Origin: a virus
DNA length: 37,850 nt
Strand: one strand, 5' to 3'
Virus record (IMG/VR): IMGVR_UViG_3300032291_001527
Coordinates: 1-37,850 of that record
The notes beneath the pieces are model-generated. The model did not search any database and was not told where the DNA came from. It saw only the letters and a list, made by a program, of their open reading frames with translations. The position numbers and the translations under genes are program-made. The first letter of the stretch is position 1. Every line of letters starts with the position of its first letter. This document shows positions 25,921-34,084 of this stretch, piece by piece.

Positions 25921-26694
25921 TTAATTGGATATTATATTTTTTATAAAATCATTATATAATTTTCGAATTGGTGGATGGCCTACGAAATGTAAAGCTTCTA
26001 TATTTTCCGATACATTATCATATGGGGTTGGAATTTGATATTTTTTTGTATTAAGTTTTATATATTGGCCGTTTTTGTAAAACATATGAGACCAGGCCGA
26101 CTGTTCAATCCAATCACCGTTTGTTATTCCTATTGTAAATAAATCGTTTAATGCAAATTCTATTGAATTAATGTTGTAATATTCTTTTGATGGAATATAA
26201 AATATACCAACATTCACATTATCTAAAACACTTGCCTTTGTATCCTTACAGAATGAATACGAATTTTGAAAATCAGGAAAATAAAAAGGTGTTGATTGAT
26301 TTATTAATTCAATAATATTTTTTGGTTCGGTTAAAAATAAAATATCACTATCAATACATAATATATTTTTATTGTTAGATAGAAAATAAAAATCAAATAA
26401 TTTCATCTTAGTATTATTAAATATTCTTATATTTTCAAATCTATATTTTGTACAACTTTTATATTCATTTATAAATTCTAAAATAGTATTGTCTGCATAA
26501 ATTTTATCAACTATGTAAGAGTTACCAATGTTCAATAAAATATTTTTACAATCATTATTCAAACTACCATCATCGTGAAAATATATTGGAATTTTTTTGA
26601 ATGCTTCATATCTCCTTAATGATTTTACCATATTCAATCCCATTTCAATATCACGTTTACAAATTAATATTCGTATTTCTAAATCATTAAACAT
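25921..26694 (-). CDS. GT-A fold glycosyltransferase (257 aa)
   Basis: The motif ILCIDSDILFL (D115-S-D117) is a classic DxD site for a metal-bound nucleotide sugar. It is preceded by the strand and helix order of GT-A enzymes (IYFHDDGSLNND near 37-48) and followed by NVGIFYIPS and a final ALHFVGHPP block, as in GT8-like enzymes. It has no membrane segment, so it is cytosolic. It starts one base after the stop of the GT25-like gene. The sugar and acceptor are unknown. Confidence 0.8.
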   Translation of the reverse strand: MFNDLEIRILICKRDIEMGLNMVKSLRRYEAFKKIPIYFHDDGSLNNDCKNILLNIGNSYIVDKIYADNTILEFINEYKSCTKYRFENIRIFNNTKMKLFDFYFLSNNKNILCIDSDILFLTEPKNIIELINQSTPFYFPDFQNSYSFCKDTKASVLDNVNVGIFYIPSKEYYNINSIEFALNDLFTIGITNGDWIEQSAWSHMFYKNGQYIKLNTKKYQIPTPYDNVSENIEALHFVGHPPIRKLYNDFIKNIISN

Positions 26695-26695
26695 A

Positions 26696-27301
26696 TTACA
26701 ACAATTTTTTCTTTTTATTGGTTATTTCAATTCTTTTATAACCATTTGGTGCTAAATTTGAAATAAACTTATTTTGAACTTGTATAAATGTTGGAGTTGG
26801 CAAGTATTTGAATTTTAAATGTTTTATTTTATGGAGCTCTAAATCATAAGCGTCTGTAATTTGTATAGAATTATAATGTAATAATAATTTTGCTGCAGAT
26901 TGCCAATTGACGGCATACGAATAACAATTCATTCCCAGTTCACCCAATTTAAAAACATCAAAAGTATCCCACTCAATACTATTCCAATCAAATGGAGTTA
27001 TATAATCCAAATCATCTTCAATTAAAATAATATTAGTTTTATTATCGGTAGACCATTTTAAAATATTCATATGTGAAATGAATGTTGCCATCACCGCATC
27101 TTGAATTACATCCCATTCGTGGAAGTTTACATATTTAAAGTATCTATGTTTAATTTCATCCGTAATCTCATCAGGTTTTGTTGCATTCCAAAATTCAAAA
27201 TCTAAACCAATTTTATCTTTTAGAGATAACATCCATTCTCTTCTATCTCTATTGGATTCTAATGATAGACACCAAAATTTATATGATTGATTTTTTAACA
27301 T
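26696..27301 (-). CDS. GT25-family glycosyltransferase (201 aa)
   Basis: The start SYKFWCLSLESNRDRREWML and the acidic site LIEDDLDY (E95, D96, D97) are typical of family 25 glycosyltransferases, which add galactose or similar sugars to lipooligosaccharide (bacteria) or collagen (animals). The middle VMATFISHMNILKWS also fits the family's conserved Ser/His helix. At 201 residues it is near the lower size for the family. It overlaps the end of the preceding 427-residue gene by 23 bases. Role: sugar addition in the island's glycan. Confidence 0.85.
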   Translation of the reverse strand: MLKNQSYKFWCLSLESNRDRREWMLSLKDKIGLDFEFWNATKPDEITDEIKHRYFKYVNFHEWDVIQDAVMATFISHMNILKWSTDNKTNIILIEDDLDYITPFDWNSIEWDTFDVFKLGELGMNCYSYAVNWQSAAKLLLHYNSIQITDAYDLELHKIKHLKFKYLPTPTFIQVQNKFISNLAPNGYKRIEITNKKKKLL

Positions 27302-28562
27302 TTTTAATATCTGTTTTAATATGCGAATAAAATTTAATCAATTCACTGTTATCCAATATTTGATTATAATTATGGATTAAAATTTCTTTCATTTCGTTTC
27401 GTATCAATGTACATTTTTCTAAATCCCAACTTGCTATTTCTTCTAATATTTTTGTTATTTTATTCATTCTTATTTCAAAATCAATTTCATTATCATAATT
27501 TTCATCCCACCATTTATCAAAAGTTTTAAATCCATATTCTTTTAATTTTTTAAGAGAATGAGTATTACCAACAATTATAAATGGTTGACAAGTATAAATA
27601 GATTTGTATGTTTTTTCGGTTATAAATACCACATCTTGTGTTGTTAGTGTTTCTGTTATTACATTTACAAAAGTTTTTAAATGTGCTTCAATGTTTATAC
27701 TATCACCAGTTTGAACATCTTTTACCCAATTCGTAGTATCATATGAATAACCATTTATTGAATTGTAATTTTTATAATATTCAATCATTTCTTTATGATT
27801 TGTTGAATTTACAATATCAAATAAAGATTTATCCGTTGTATTTTTATTAAGAGACAAAATTGATTTATTTTTTAATTTTATATTATTGGTTAATTCATAA
27901 AACATCCACAATCTATGCAACTTTGTTAAATTATTAAAACATAAAAAATGTTTTTTTATATTGAAATTATTTATAAAATAATAATATTTGTTTTTAAATG
28001 ATTTAATACTTAATGTATCTCGTTTATTAATTAATGCAAAAAATAACTCATCACTAAAATAATTGTAAGATAGTATTGTAAATTTGTTTCTTTTATAATT
28101 TTCTTCTGCTAATAAATTTGAAGTAATCATTATTAAGTCATCTGGTTCTAAATTATATTTTGTTACTAAATTATCCAACCAATTGCAATGTGATATATTT
28201 TCACCAAACCACCCTTCCGTTATATAGAAAAAAACTATTTTAGCTTTTTTATTTTTTATAGATTGTAGTAATATATCACTTAAGTTAATCGTTGATTGTT
28301 TTTCAAATAAGTCATTACTATATAAAACAATTGGATATATAAATTTTTTTTCTGAATTTGAAAAATATTCAGTTGTATTTTTATTAAATGTGTGAAATTG
28401 ATTTCCCAAAAAATTATCAATATGCAACCAATGTAAGTATCTTTTAGGATGAACATTCTCTCCCATTAACCAGTTGGGGCTATACTCATATTCTGATAAA
28501 TTTGGTTTGGTAATATCATCATATGCTACACTAACTATAATATCGGTAATAAAGTTTGTCAT
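27279..28562 (-). CDS. Probable glycosyltransferase of the ITEKT type, paralogue A (427 aa)
   Basis: Recognisable segments are LCFNNLTKLHRLWMFYEL (about 207-224, with the His-Arg pair), VVFITEKTYK (311-320), PFIIVGN (327-333) and GFKTFDKWWDENYD (344-357). This set occurs in a family of poorly studied phage and marine bacterial proteins that I take to be GT-B-like glycosyltransferases, because the EKT/PFII segment resembles the donor site of GT10-type enzymes. The gene starting at 31243 shares the same segments, so the two are paralogues. No membrane segment. The enzyme class is an inference. Confidence 0.6.
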   Translation of the reverse strand: MTNFITDIIVSVAYDDITKPNLSEYEYSPNWLMGENVHPKRYLHWLHIDNFLGNQFHTFNKNTTEYFSNSEKKFIYPIVLYSNDLFEKQSTINLSDILLQSIKNKKAKIVFFYITEGWFGENISHCNWLDNLVTKYNLEPDDLIMITSNLLAEENYKRNKFTILSYNYFSDELFFALINKRDTLSIKSFKNKYYYFINNFNIKKHFLCFNNLTKLHRLWMFYELTNNIKLKNKSILSLNKNTTDKSLFDIVNSTNHKEMIEYYKNYNSINGYSYDTTNWVKDVQTGDSINIEAHLKTFVNVITETLTTQDVVFITEKTYKSIYTCQPFIIVGNTHSLKKLKEYGFKTFDKWWDENYDNEIDFEIRMNKITKILEEIASWDLEKCTLIRNEMKEILIHNYNQILDNSELIKFYSHIKTDIKNVKKSII

Positions 28563-29146
28563 TAAAAATATTTTCTGATTCCAACTTTTTTTGATAACAT
28601 ATGCCCCTCTAATTCTCTATCCGTTAATTTTGACAAATCAAAAATGCCTGTTAGTGTTTGCAATTGAGTATTTAAAAAACCAAATCGTTCCATATGTTCT
28701 TCTAATGGAAATTTTGCACTATTAAAATTATTTCTTCCTAAAAAATATCCACCATTTATTATATTTTTTGCACTCCATTGTTGTGCGTGCAATTTTGCCA
28801 ATGGTGTTAATTCAAAATTACCAATATCATTGTAACAAAATGCGATGGGATATTCTTCATTTAATTCTAAAACATTTAATACTCTTACATTTGGATGATT
28901 TGTTGGATTGGCTATATCATACCCAATACATCTATCATACCCAAAATGTTTACATAATAAATCAAAACTTACACAATTATTTGTTCCCAATACAACAACA
29001 TAACCAGCATTGGGAATGTCAGTTATTTTACATACAATTTCTTTGAACATAACATATGCCCAATAATTTTCGTCATATGCATCTATGCCATGATTTTGTA
29101 ATTCATTAAACCAAAAATCTTCTGAGTAATAACTTTTTTCTTTCAT
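28562..29146 (-). CDS. Methyltransferase-like Rossmann protein (194 aa)
   Basis: The stretch YVVVLGTNNCVSFDLLCKHF (about 49-68) followed by RCIGYDIANP resembles the first two motifs of SAM-dependent methyltransferases, with Asp at the end of strand 2. Later motifs are less clear: IAFCYNDIGNF could be motif IV. The protein is short and lacks an obvious C-terminal sheet, so it may be degenerate or bind something other than SAM. It overlaps the next gene's start by one base. In this island a sugar O-methyltransferase would be sensible, but this is uncertain. Confidence 0.45.
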   Translation of the reverse strand: MKEKSYYSEDFWFNELQNHGIDAYDENYWAYVMFKEIVCKITDIPNAGYVVVLGTNNCVSFDLLCKHFGYDRCIGYDIANPTNHPNVRVLNVLELNEEYPIAFCYNDIGNFELTPLAKLHAQQWSAKNIINGGYFLGRNNFNSAKFPLEEHMERFGFLNTQLQTLTGIFDLSKLTDRELEGHMLSKKVGIRKYF

Positions 29147-29150
29147 AATT

Positions 29151-29387
29151 TTATAGATTTTCTACTTTATTCCATTTTTTTAAATCACAACTACCCATAA
29201 CCGGTGTGAATATTTTTTTACCCAATGGACAACCACATTCACCACATACTTCCGTAAATACGATAGATGATTGTTTGGATGGGCAAGTTTGACAAATCGT
29301 ATATCTTTTAGTGGCCAGTATCGTTTGTTGTGGTGTAGGATTTGCAGCTCTCCTCCAACTTAAGAATATTTCGGATGCCTTATTCAT
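29151..29387 (-). CDS. Cysteine-rich zinc-ribbon-type small protein (78 aa)
   Basis: Six cysteines are spaced as C32-x2-C35, C48-x2-C51-x-C53 and C67 (YTICQTCPSK, then VCGECGCPLGKK and GSCDLKKW), an arrangement expected to bind one zinc ion in a ribbon. The N-terminus is a Trp/Arg/Ala helix. Proteins of this kind are frequent in phages that encode glycan enzymes, but I know no defined function. It overlaps the aminotransferase gene by 8 bases, so the two are probably made together and might interact. Confidence 0.8.
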   Translation of the reverse strand: MNKASEIFLSWRRAANPTPQQTILATKRYTICQTCPSKQSSIVFTEVCGECGCPLGKKIFTPVMGSCDLKKWNKVENL

Positions 29388-30000
29388 ATTTTGAAAATAT
29401 TGATTGTTTTGTTAAATCTTTATAAGTTTCATAAGAACCACAATCTTCATTAAAATCTTTTATTTTAGTATTAAAAATATTAATTCCAATTTGAGCATCT
29501 TCTGGTGTCATATACATATGGTATCCTATACATTCTAATTCATCTTGATTATACATTTTATCAATATGTCTACCATCATATATCATCGGCCTGGCCCAAC
29601 TTACAAAGTTTTTATCATTTGTTAATATCATACCACCTTTACCTATGTTAAGTATCTTTCTATGATGAAATGAAAGTATTTGATAAGTATCATCCATATA
29701 CATTCTTTTCCTAAATCTACATGCTGAATCTACTACTGGTAAAGGAAATAATAAATATTCACCACTCCAATTCATATCAACAAATTTAGGAATATTACCA
29801 CTATGGATAATTTGCATTGGAACCGACGCATATGTATGTTTTGGAATTTCTATTTCTCTGTCTTTTACTTTAAGATATTCTAATACCAATTTGATTGCAT
29901 TTGAATTACTATCACATGCTACTGCATACTTTGAACCACAATACTTTGCAATAATGTTTTCAAACTCCAATACTTTATCCCAATCGTTATTTAATTTCAT
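29380..30000 (-). CDS. Shortened DegT/DnrJ/EryC1-type aminotransferase (206 aa)
   Basis: The sequence follows the large-domain pattern of DegT sugar aminotransferases: an N-terminal KYAVACDSNSNAIKLVLEYL, a PKHTYASVPMQI strand and SFHHRKILNIGKGGMILTND, where K115 is in the position of the PLP-binding lysine. Full members are about 370-400 residues; this one ends near 206, soon after the PLP region, so most of the small domain is absent. It might still bind PLP or form a dimer with an outside partner, or be a non-catalytic regulator. Its usual reaction is transfer of an amino group to a keto-sugar nucleotide. Confidence 0.75.
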   Translation of the reverse strand: MKLNNDWDKVLEFENIIAKYCGSKYAVACDSNSNAIKLVLEYLKVKDREIEIPKHTYASVPMQIIHSGNIPKFVDMNWSGEYLLFPLPVVDSACRFRKRMYMDDTYQILSFHHRKILNIGKGGMILTNDKNFVSWARPMIYDGRHIDKMYNQDELECIGYHMYMTPEDAQIGINIFNTKIKDFNEDCGSYETYKDLTKQSIFSKYE

Positions 30001-30001
30001 A

Positions 30002-31243
30002 TTATATATTTAAAATATATTGTTTAAAAACTTCTTCATAATTATTATTTTTAATAAAATTATGATTATGAATTAGTTTATCTACATTATTTTTGTAATA
30101 AATAGAAATTTCTTCTTTCATAGTTGATAATCTTTTAATTTCATTTACTACCATATGAAATCTTTTAACATCATCTATTTCGTCATCATAACTATGGTCA
30201 ATTAAATCATCGAAGAAATAAAAATCATATTCTTCTCTCATTAGTTTTACATGGTTGTATTCTGCTAAGAAGAGTGGTAATTGAAAAAAATGAAATGGTT
30301 TAAAGCTTTTTTCTGTTATATGTACACTATTTTCTCTAAAATGATAATGTGATTCGGTTACTATGTTAATATAACTATTTTCAAAGTTTAATTCACTTTT
30401 AAAAGTATTAGTCGGGTTTTCATAATTATATGTATCTAATGTATTTTTCCAATTTATATCTTCTTTATAAAAACATAGTTTTTTAACATTAGATATAAAT
30501 TTATAAATTTCTATTAATTTTTTATCATTCAAATCTAAATATTTTTTAAAATGTAATAGAGATACTATGTTCGGTGAATTTAAATAAAATAATGCATAGT
30601 CATTGTAATTTACTATCAAAGACCAATTTGTTATATCGTTTTCTAATAAATTCAAATATTTTAAATATGTTAATAATAATATTCTATGATAATGTGGTTG
30701 TCTATTTTGACATAAAAAAATAAACTTTTTATTTAATTTTATATTTTCTATACTTGGTGGATTTGGATTTTTACTATAAAATTGGATTAAATAATTTGCT
30801 TTAAAAACATTTATATTTGTTTTTAACATATATTTTAATTCATATAACATAGAATTATTATCTATGATACAAAAATTTGATTCGTTCCAATTGTTCTTTT
30901 TTATTTTTTTAATCAATAAAGACATAAAAGTGTCGATATACTTATGACTTTCGTGTTCACATAAAAAAATTATTTTTAAATCAAAATTTTTTATATAATA
31001 TTCTATTTCTTTTGGTAAAAAAATTTCTCCACCTTGAATATACAATTGATACGAATAATTGATGGAAACTATAAAATAAAAATTTTCAAGATGGTTTATA
31101 TCTTCCAATTTACATTTTTGTATATTAAAACTAGCATCATTAAGAAAAAATGGAAATAGAAAAGTGCTATACTCAGTATTTAACTCTGATAAATTTGGTA
31201 GGGGATTTCCATTGTCATCCCATCTATTAAAAACTAAATTCAT
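30002..31243 (-). CDS. Probable glycosyltransferase of the ITEKT type, paralogue B (413 aa)
   Basis: The same segments as in the 427-residue protein are seen: FIFLCQNRQPHYHRILLLTY (about 174-193, with a His-Arg pair), NIVTESHYHF then VHITEKSFKPFHFFQLPLFL, and a DFYFFDDLIDHSYDDE acidic block. The N-terminal 170 residues are Lys/Asn-rich and diverged from the paralogue. The likely role is a soluble GT-B-like glycosyltransferase. It ends one base before the aminotransferase start and begins one base after the DUF6734-like gene. Function by family resemblance only. Confidence 0.6.
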   Translation of the reverse strand: MNLVFNRWDDNGNPLPNLSELNTEYSTFLFPFFLNDASFNIQKCKLEDINHLENFYFIVSINYSYQLYIQGGEIFLPKEIEYYIKNFDLKIIFLCEHESHKYIDTFMSLLIKKIKKNNWNESNFCIIDNNSMLYELKYMLKTNINVFKANYLIQFYSKNPNPPSIENIKLNKKFIFLCQNRQPHYHRILLLTYLKYLNLLENDITNWSLIVNYNDYALFYLNSPNIVSLLHFKKYLDLNDKKLIEIYKFISNVKKLCFYKEDINWKNTLDTYNYENPTNTFKSELNFENSYINIVTESHYHFRENSVHITEKSFKPFHFFQLPLFLAEYNHVKLMREEYDFYFFDDLIDHSYDDEIDDVKRFHMVVNEIKRLSTMKEEISIYYKNNVDKLIHNHNFIKNNNYEEVFKQYILNI

Positions 31244-31244
31244 A

Positions 31245-32195
31245 TTAAATTAATTTTTTACTTTTTGTATTTTTAATATTCAAAATGGAATTTATTTTTT
31301 GATAAAGTTCTGGATACATTTTTTCAATAACATTAATTAATAATTCATCCATGCCGGCAACTTTTTTACTAATCCATAAATGGTGACCTTGATTTTCTTG
31401 CATATATTTTGATAAAGATTTTTTTATATCAATATCTTTCATTCTAAAATTTGTAATATTTGAAAATTCTTTCATCTCATATATTCTTAAATATCCCCCA
31501 TCTCCCTTTATTAAAACATTTTCATATTCGTTTAACTCTTTAATCTTAAACCCATTCTCTAAAAAGAATTGAGCAGATAAATATTGTTCTATTGCCCAAT
31601 GTGGTGGTGCTTCGGTAGAATATGTATTAACTATACTTTTAATATTTTGTTGAGTATATTCATCCAATCTTTTGAAATATTCAGTAATAGATTTATGATA
31701 AATTGCCGGAACACCGAACACACATACATTCATTGCATAGTTTTCGTTTATAATATTAAAACCAAATTTATTATAGTTTAGTTTTAATTTATCTATTAAA
31801 CTACTATATCCTAAGTTAAATTGATTCTCACCACACTTCTCTCTGGTTTCGGAATAACCACAAATAATTTCATTTTCTAATTTTATTTTATTAAACAAAA
31901 AATAATCTATATCAAAGTGTATATATTCTTCTTCTACATTTGAATATGTAAATAGTTTTGATAAAGTTCCATAACCATTTTCTACTAAAATATTGTTTGG
32001 TAATATTCGTATTTCATTGTAATAAGAATTTGATAATGTTAATGCAGTTTTTTCATCACAATATAATATAACTCTATCATATTGTTTCTTTAACAAATAT
32101 GATGATAGCAATGCCATTATTAATTGTAATCTTATTGAAGATGTATCATTACTATTATAATATTTATGTAAATTTAATGTTTGAACGGCTAGCAT
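31245..32195 (-). CDS. DUF6734-like GT-A glycosyltransferase (316 aa)
   Basis: The site YIHFDIDYFLF (D95-x-D97) is a DxD motif, after a GYGTLSKLFTYS helix, as in the DUF6734 group of GT-A fold proteins. The later APPHWAIEQYLSAQFF segment (about 195-210) fits the acceptor-side helix of these proteins. Metal and nucleotide-sugar binding are therefore likely. It is soluble. It follows the oxygenase gene by 6 bases. The sugar is unknown. Confidence 0.75.
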   Translation of the reverse strand: MLAVQTLNLHKYYNSNDTSSIRLQLIMALLSSYLLKKQYDRVILYCDEKTALTLSNSYYNEIRILPNNILVENGYGTLSKLFTYSNVEEEYIHFDIDYFLFNKIKLENEIICGYSETREKCGENQFNLGYSSLIDKLKLNYNKFGFNIINENYAMNVCVFGVPAIYHKSITEYFKRLDEYTQQNIKSIVNTYSTEAPPHWAIEQYLSAQFFLENGFKIKELNEYENVLIKGDGGYLRIYEMKEFSNITNFRMKDIDIKKSLSKYMQENQGHHLWISKKVAGMDELLINVIEKMYPELYQKINSILNIKNTKSKKLI

Positions 32196-32201
32196 TTACT
32201 T

Positions 32202-32894
32202 TTATTTTTTGTCTATGGCTTTTTCACCATCAAACCAATATAAACTTCTATGTGGGTTTTCATTGGTAGAATTTGATGTATAATAAAATAGTCTAAATCC
32301 ATCTCTATATTCACCATCTGGACAATCAATTGGGTTTGGATGTCCATGAAATCCTGATTCATCGTATTCCCATATTACGGCGTTGCCCCAATCAGGAAAA
32401 TAACTTTTAACACATTCTTTATTTTCTTTATCCCACAATTGAATATCACCATTCCATTTTTTTTGCCAACCTTTATTAAGATATATCACTAAGGTTAAAA
32501 CTCTATTTAATTTTATATCGTCATTCCAGTTAAAGTCGGTGTGCACCTTTAAACTATCACCATTCCCACACCTCATATATCCGGCACCATGCATATGAAT
32601 ATCGGGTATTAGGCCGGTAATGTTTGTTATTTCTTCTAACCATCTGACAAATTCAGTTGAATGTAAATAAGAAACTAAATTATATGCTATTGGTGTATCT
32701 TTTTGATTATACTTATACCACTCATGCATTGCCGAACCATTTCTATTAAAGAATTTAAATTCGTCTTTACGATAGTCAAATAAACCATTTAATTCTTCTT
32801 TTAATTTAGAAGTAATTTCATAATCTATAAACTTATCAAATACCCAATGGTTTAACGGGTCGCTTTCTTTATTGTATAATTTATTTATCTTCAT
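32202..32894 (-). CDS. 2-oxoglutarate/Fe(II) oxygenase, prolyl-4-hydroxylase-like (230 aa)
   Basis: The iron site is KVHTDFNW (H118, D120) and a distal His in ESGFHGHPNPI (about 183), with R201 in DGFRLFYYT for 2-oxoglutarate. All four ligands are present. The HTDFNW variant is common in phage and marine oxygenases of the P4H group. It is the first gene after a host-type promoter whose -7 box ends 6 bases before the ATG, so its message is nearly leaderless. It heads the run of sugar enzymes, which suggests the hydroxylated product is part of, or attached to, the glycan. The substrate is not known. Confidence 0.88.
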   Translation of the reverse strand: MKINKLYNKESDPLNHWVFDKFIDYEITSKLKEELNGLFDYRKDEFKFFNRNGSAMHEWYKYNQKDTPIAYNLVSYLHSTEFVRWLEEITNITGLIPDIHMHGAGYMRCGNGDSLKVHTDFNWNDDIKLNRVLTLVIYLNKGWQKKWNGDIQLWDKENKECVKSYFPDWGNAVIWEYDESGFHGHPNPIDCPDGEYRDGFRLFYYTSNSTNENPHRSLYWFDGEKAIDKK

Positions 32895-32900
32895 CTATTA

Positions 32901-32932
32901 CGAATATACGAATAATTCCTAATACTACCAAA
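32901..32932 (-). promoter_or_regulatory. Host-type promoter TTTGG-N19-TATATTCG
   Basis: On the minus strand TTTGG (32932-32928) and TATATTCG (32908-32901) are 19 bases apart, followed by TAATAG and the ATG of the oxygenase. It probably drives the glycan island as one long transcript. The -7 box differs from the other copies at its last two positions. Confidence 0.72.
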
Positions 32933-32947
32933 TTTATAATATGGGTG

Positions 32948-33103
32948 TTATTTATCGTTTCTATACCATCTCCTTCTCTCTACATACCAAAATGGAAACT
33001 TACACACCCAATAGATAATAAGACCACAGGCAGCAATCAAAAGCAATGGGGAAAGGATTATTAGGGTTGTTATGTTTGATATTAACTTAGTGAGAGATAC
33101 CAT
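32948..33103 (-). CDS. Small membrane protein (51 aa)
   Basis: Residues about 13-35 (TLIILSPLLLIAACGLIIYW) form one membrane segment, followed by a basic-aromatic end (WYVERRRWYRNDK) that would sit in the cytoplasm. The frame is open up to an ATG at 33133, but the ATG at 33103 overlaps the previous gene by only 17 bases instead of 47, so I prefer it. No family recognised. It ends 15 bases before the island promoter. Confidence 0.65.
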   Translation of the reverse strand: MVSLTKLISNITTLIILSPLLLIAACGLIIYWVCKFPFWYVERRRWYRNDK

Positions 33104-33359
33104 TTCCGTAAATTGATGTGTAAATACCGACAATACCGACTAACATCCAAAATATGTTTAAAATCAAGTATGCTCTATTACTTCTCTCCCATGCGGCATA
33201 AGTAAGAATTATAGCATCGATTGTATTCCATATCCACATATAAAGGAAAGGAGTATCAGGTCCCATAATAGAAAGAGTACCAAATGCAATGATTCTCATC
33301 ACTACTCCAATGTTCTCTAATAATTTTACCCAGTTTTCTTTTAATAACTTTAGTTTCAT
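33087..33359 (-). CDS. Small multi-pass membrane protein (90 aa)
   Basis: Two or three membrane segments: about 14-32, 35-57 (PFLYMWIWNTIDAIILTYAA) and 63-82 (YLILNIFWMLVGIVGIYTSI). The layout, with a GPDTPF turn and two Trp-rich helices, is like small membrane proteins I have seen in phage and marine sequences, roughly SemiSWEET-like in topology, but no function can be assigned. It is 3 bases after the sulfotransferase and overlaps the next small membrane gene, so the two could form one membrane complex. Confidence 0.7.
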   Translation of the reverse strand: MKLKLLKENWVKLLENIGVVMRIIAFGTLSIMGPDTPFLYMWIWNTIDAIILTYAAWERSNRAYLILNIFWMLVGIVGIYTSIYGNGISH

Positions 33360-33362
33360 AAT

Positions 33363-34079
33363 TTATATTAAACTTTTTTTAATCGGAGTAATTTTCCAGT
33401 ATTTAATTTTACATTCTTCTAATTCAGGTATCTGTTCTTCTAATTCATACATTTTACATATTTCTCCATCAATCATAAGTTTATAAAATTTATTAGCTTT
33501 AGGTAATTCTTTAATTACTTCACACCATAGTTCTGGTAAGTTAGTTTCAATCCATTTTGATAATTCTTGTTTGGTTATAGATGAATATTTAAAGTTTTCT
33601 CCTTGTGCAGAAATACCATAACTAAGTTTATCATGAATAGTATCAATATTATATCTTTCTTTTAAAAAAGGAGATAAGTTTGATATGTGAACAATTTTTA
33701 TTAAATCTCTATTACCTTTCCAAAATTTATATAGATATTCATAATAATTTATATCCCAATGGGTAGTACCATATTGATTATCATCGGTATTTATAAAATT
33801 TTTAATTAATGGAGTTACTATATCAATTGATAATGATTCTGAGGGGTTTGATAAATACCAGGAAAATATCTCAGTATGTATAGCAGATTGCAGATGTTCT
33901 AAAGGTTCTCTGATTATAATTGTTGATATAATTTTCATATCATATCCTTTATTATTTAGTTCTGCATAATTTATTCGATAGTCGGCCATTAGAATATCAT
34001 TTGGAAATACTTTTTCCAAATAAGTAGTACCACATTTATGCGGTGTTAATATTTCATTATTAAATACTTTAAATTGCAT
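33363..34079 (-). CDS. PAPS-dependent sulfotransferase-like protein (238 aa)
   Basis: The 5'-phosphosulfate loop is seen as TPHKCGTTYLEKVFP (residues 12-26; usual form TPKSGTTxL), and the 3'-phosphate site as IIIREPLEHLQSAIHTE (R57, S65 in the RxP...S pattern). Both binding elements of sulfotransferases are present, so it probably uses PAPS to sulfate a hydroxyl or amine. The His in the loop is unusual. It is 5 bases after the radical SAM gene. The natural acceptor in this setting would be a sugar, but a small metabolite is possible. I see no gene for making PAPS in this window, so host PAPS would be needed. Confidence 0.75.
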   Translation of the reverse strand: MQFKVFNNEILTPHKCGTTYLEKVFPNDILMADYRINYAELNNKGYDMKIISTIIIREPLEHLQSAIHTEIFSWYLSNPSESLSIDIVTPLIKNFINTDDNQYGTTHWDINYYEYLYKFWKGNRDLIKIVHISNLSPFLKERYNIDTIHDKLSYGISAQGENFKYSSITKQELSKWIETNLPELWCEVIKELPKANKFYKLMIDGEICKMYELEEQIPELEECKIKYWKITPIKKSLI

Positions 34080-34084
34080 TTATA

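Noticed and set aside
33104-33133. Longer start for the 51-residue membrane protein
   Set aside because: Would extend the overlap with the previous gene to 47 bases and place a polar stretch before the membrane segment.
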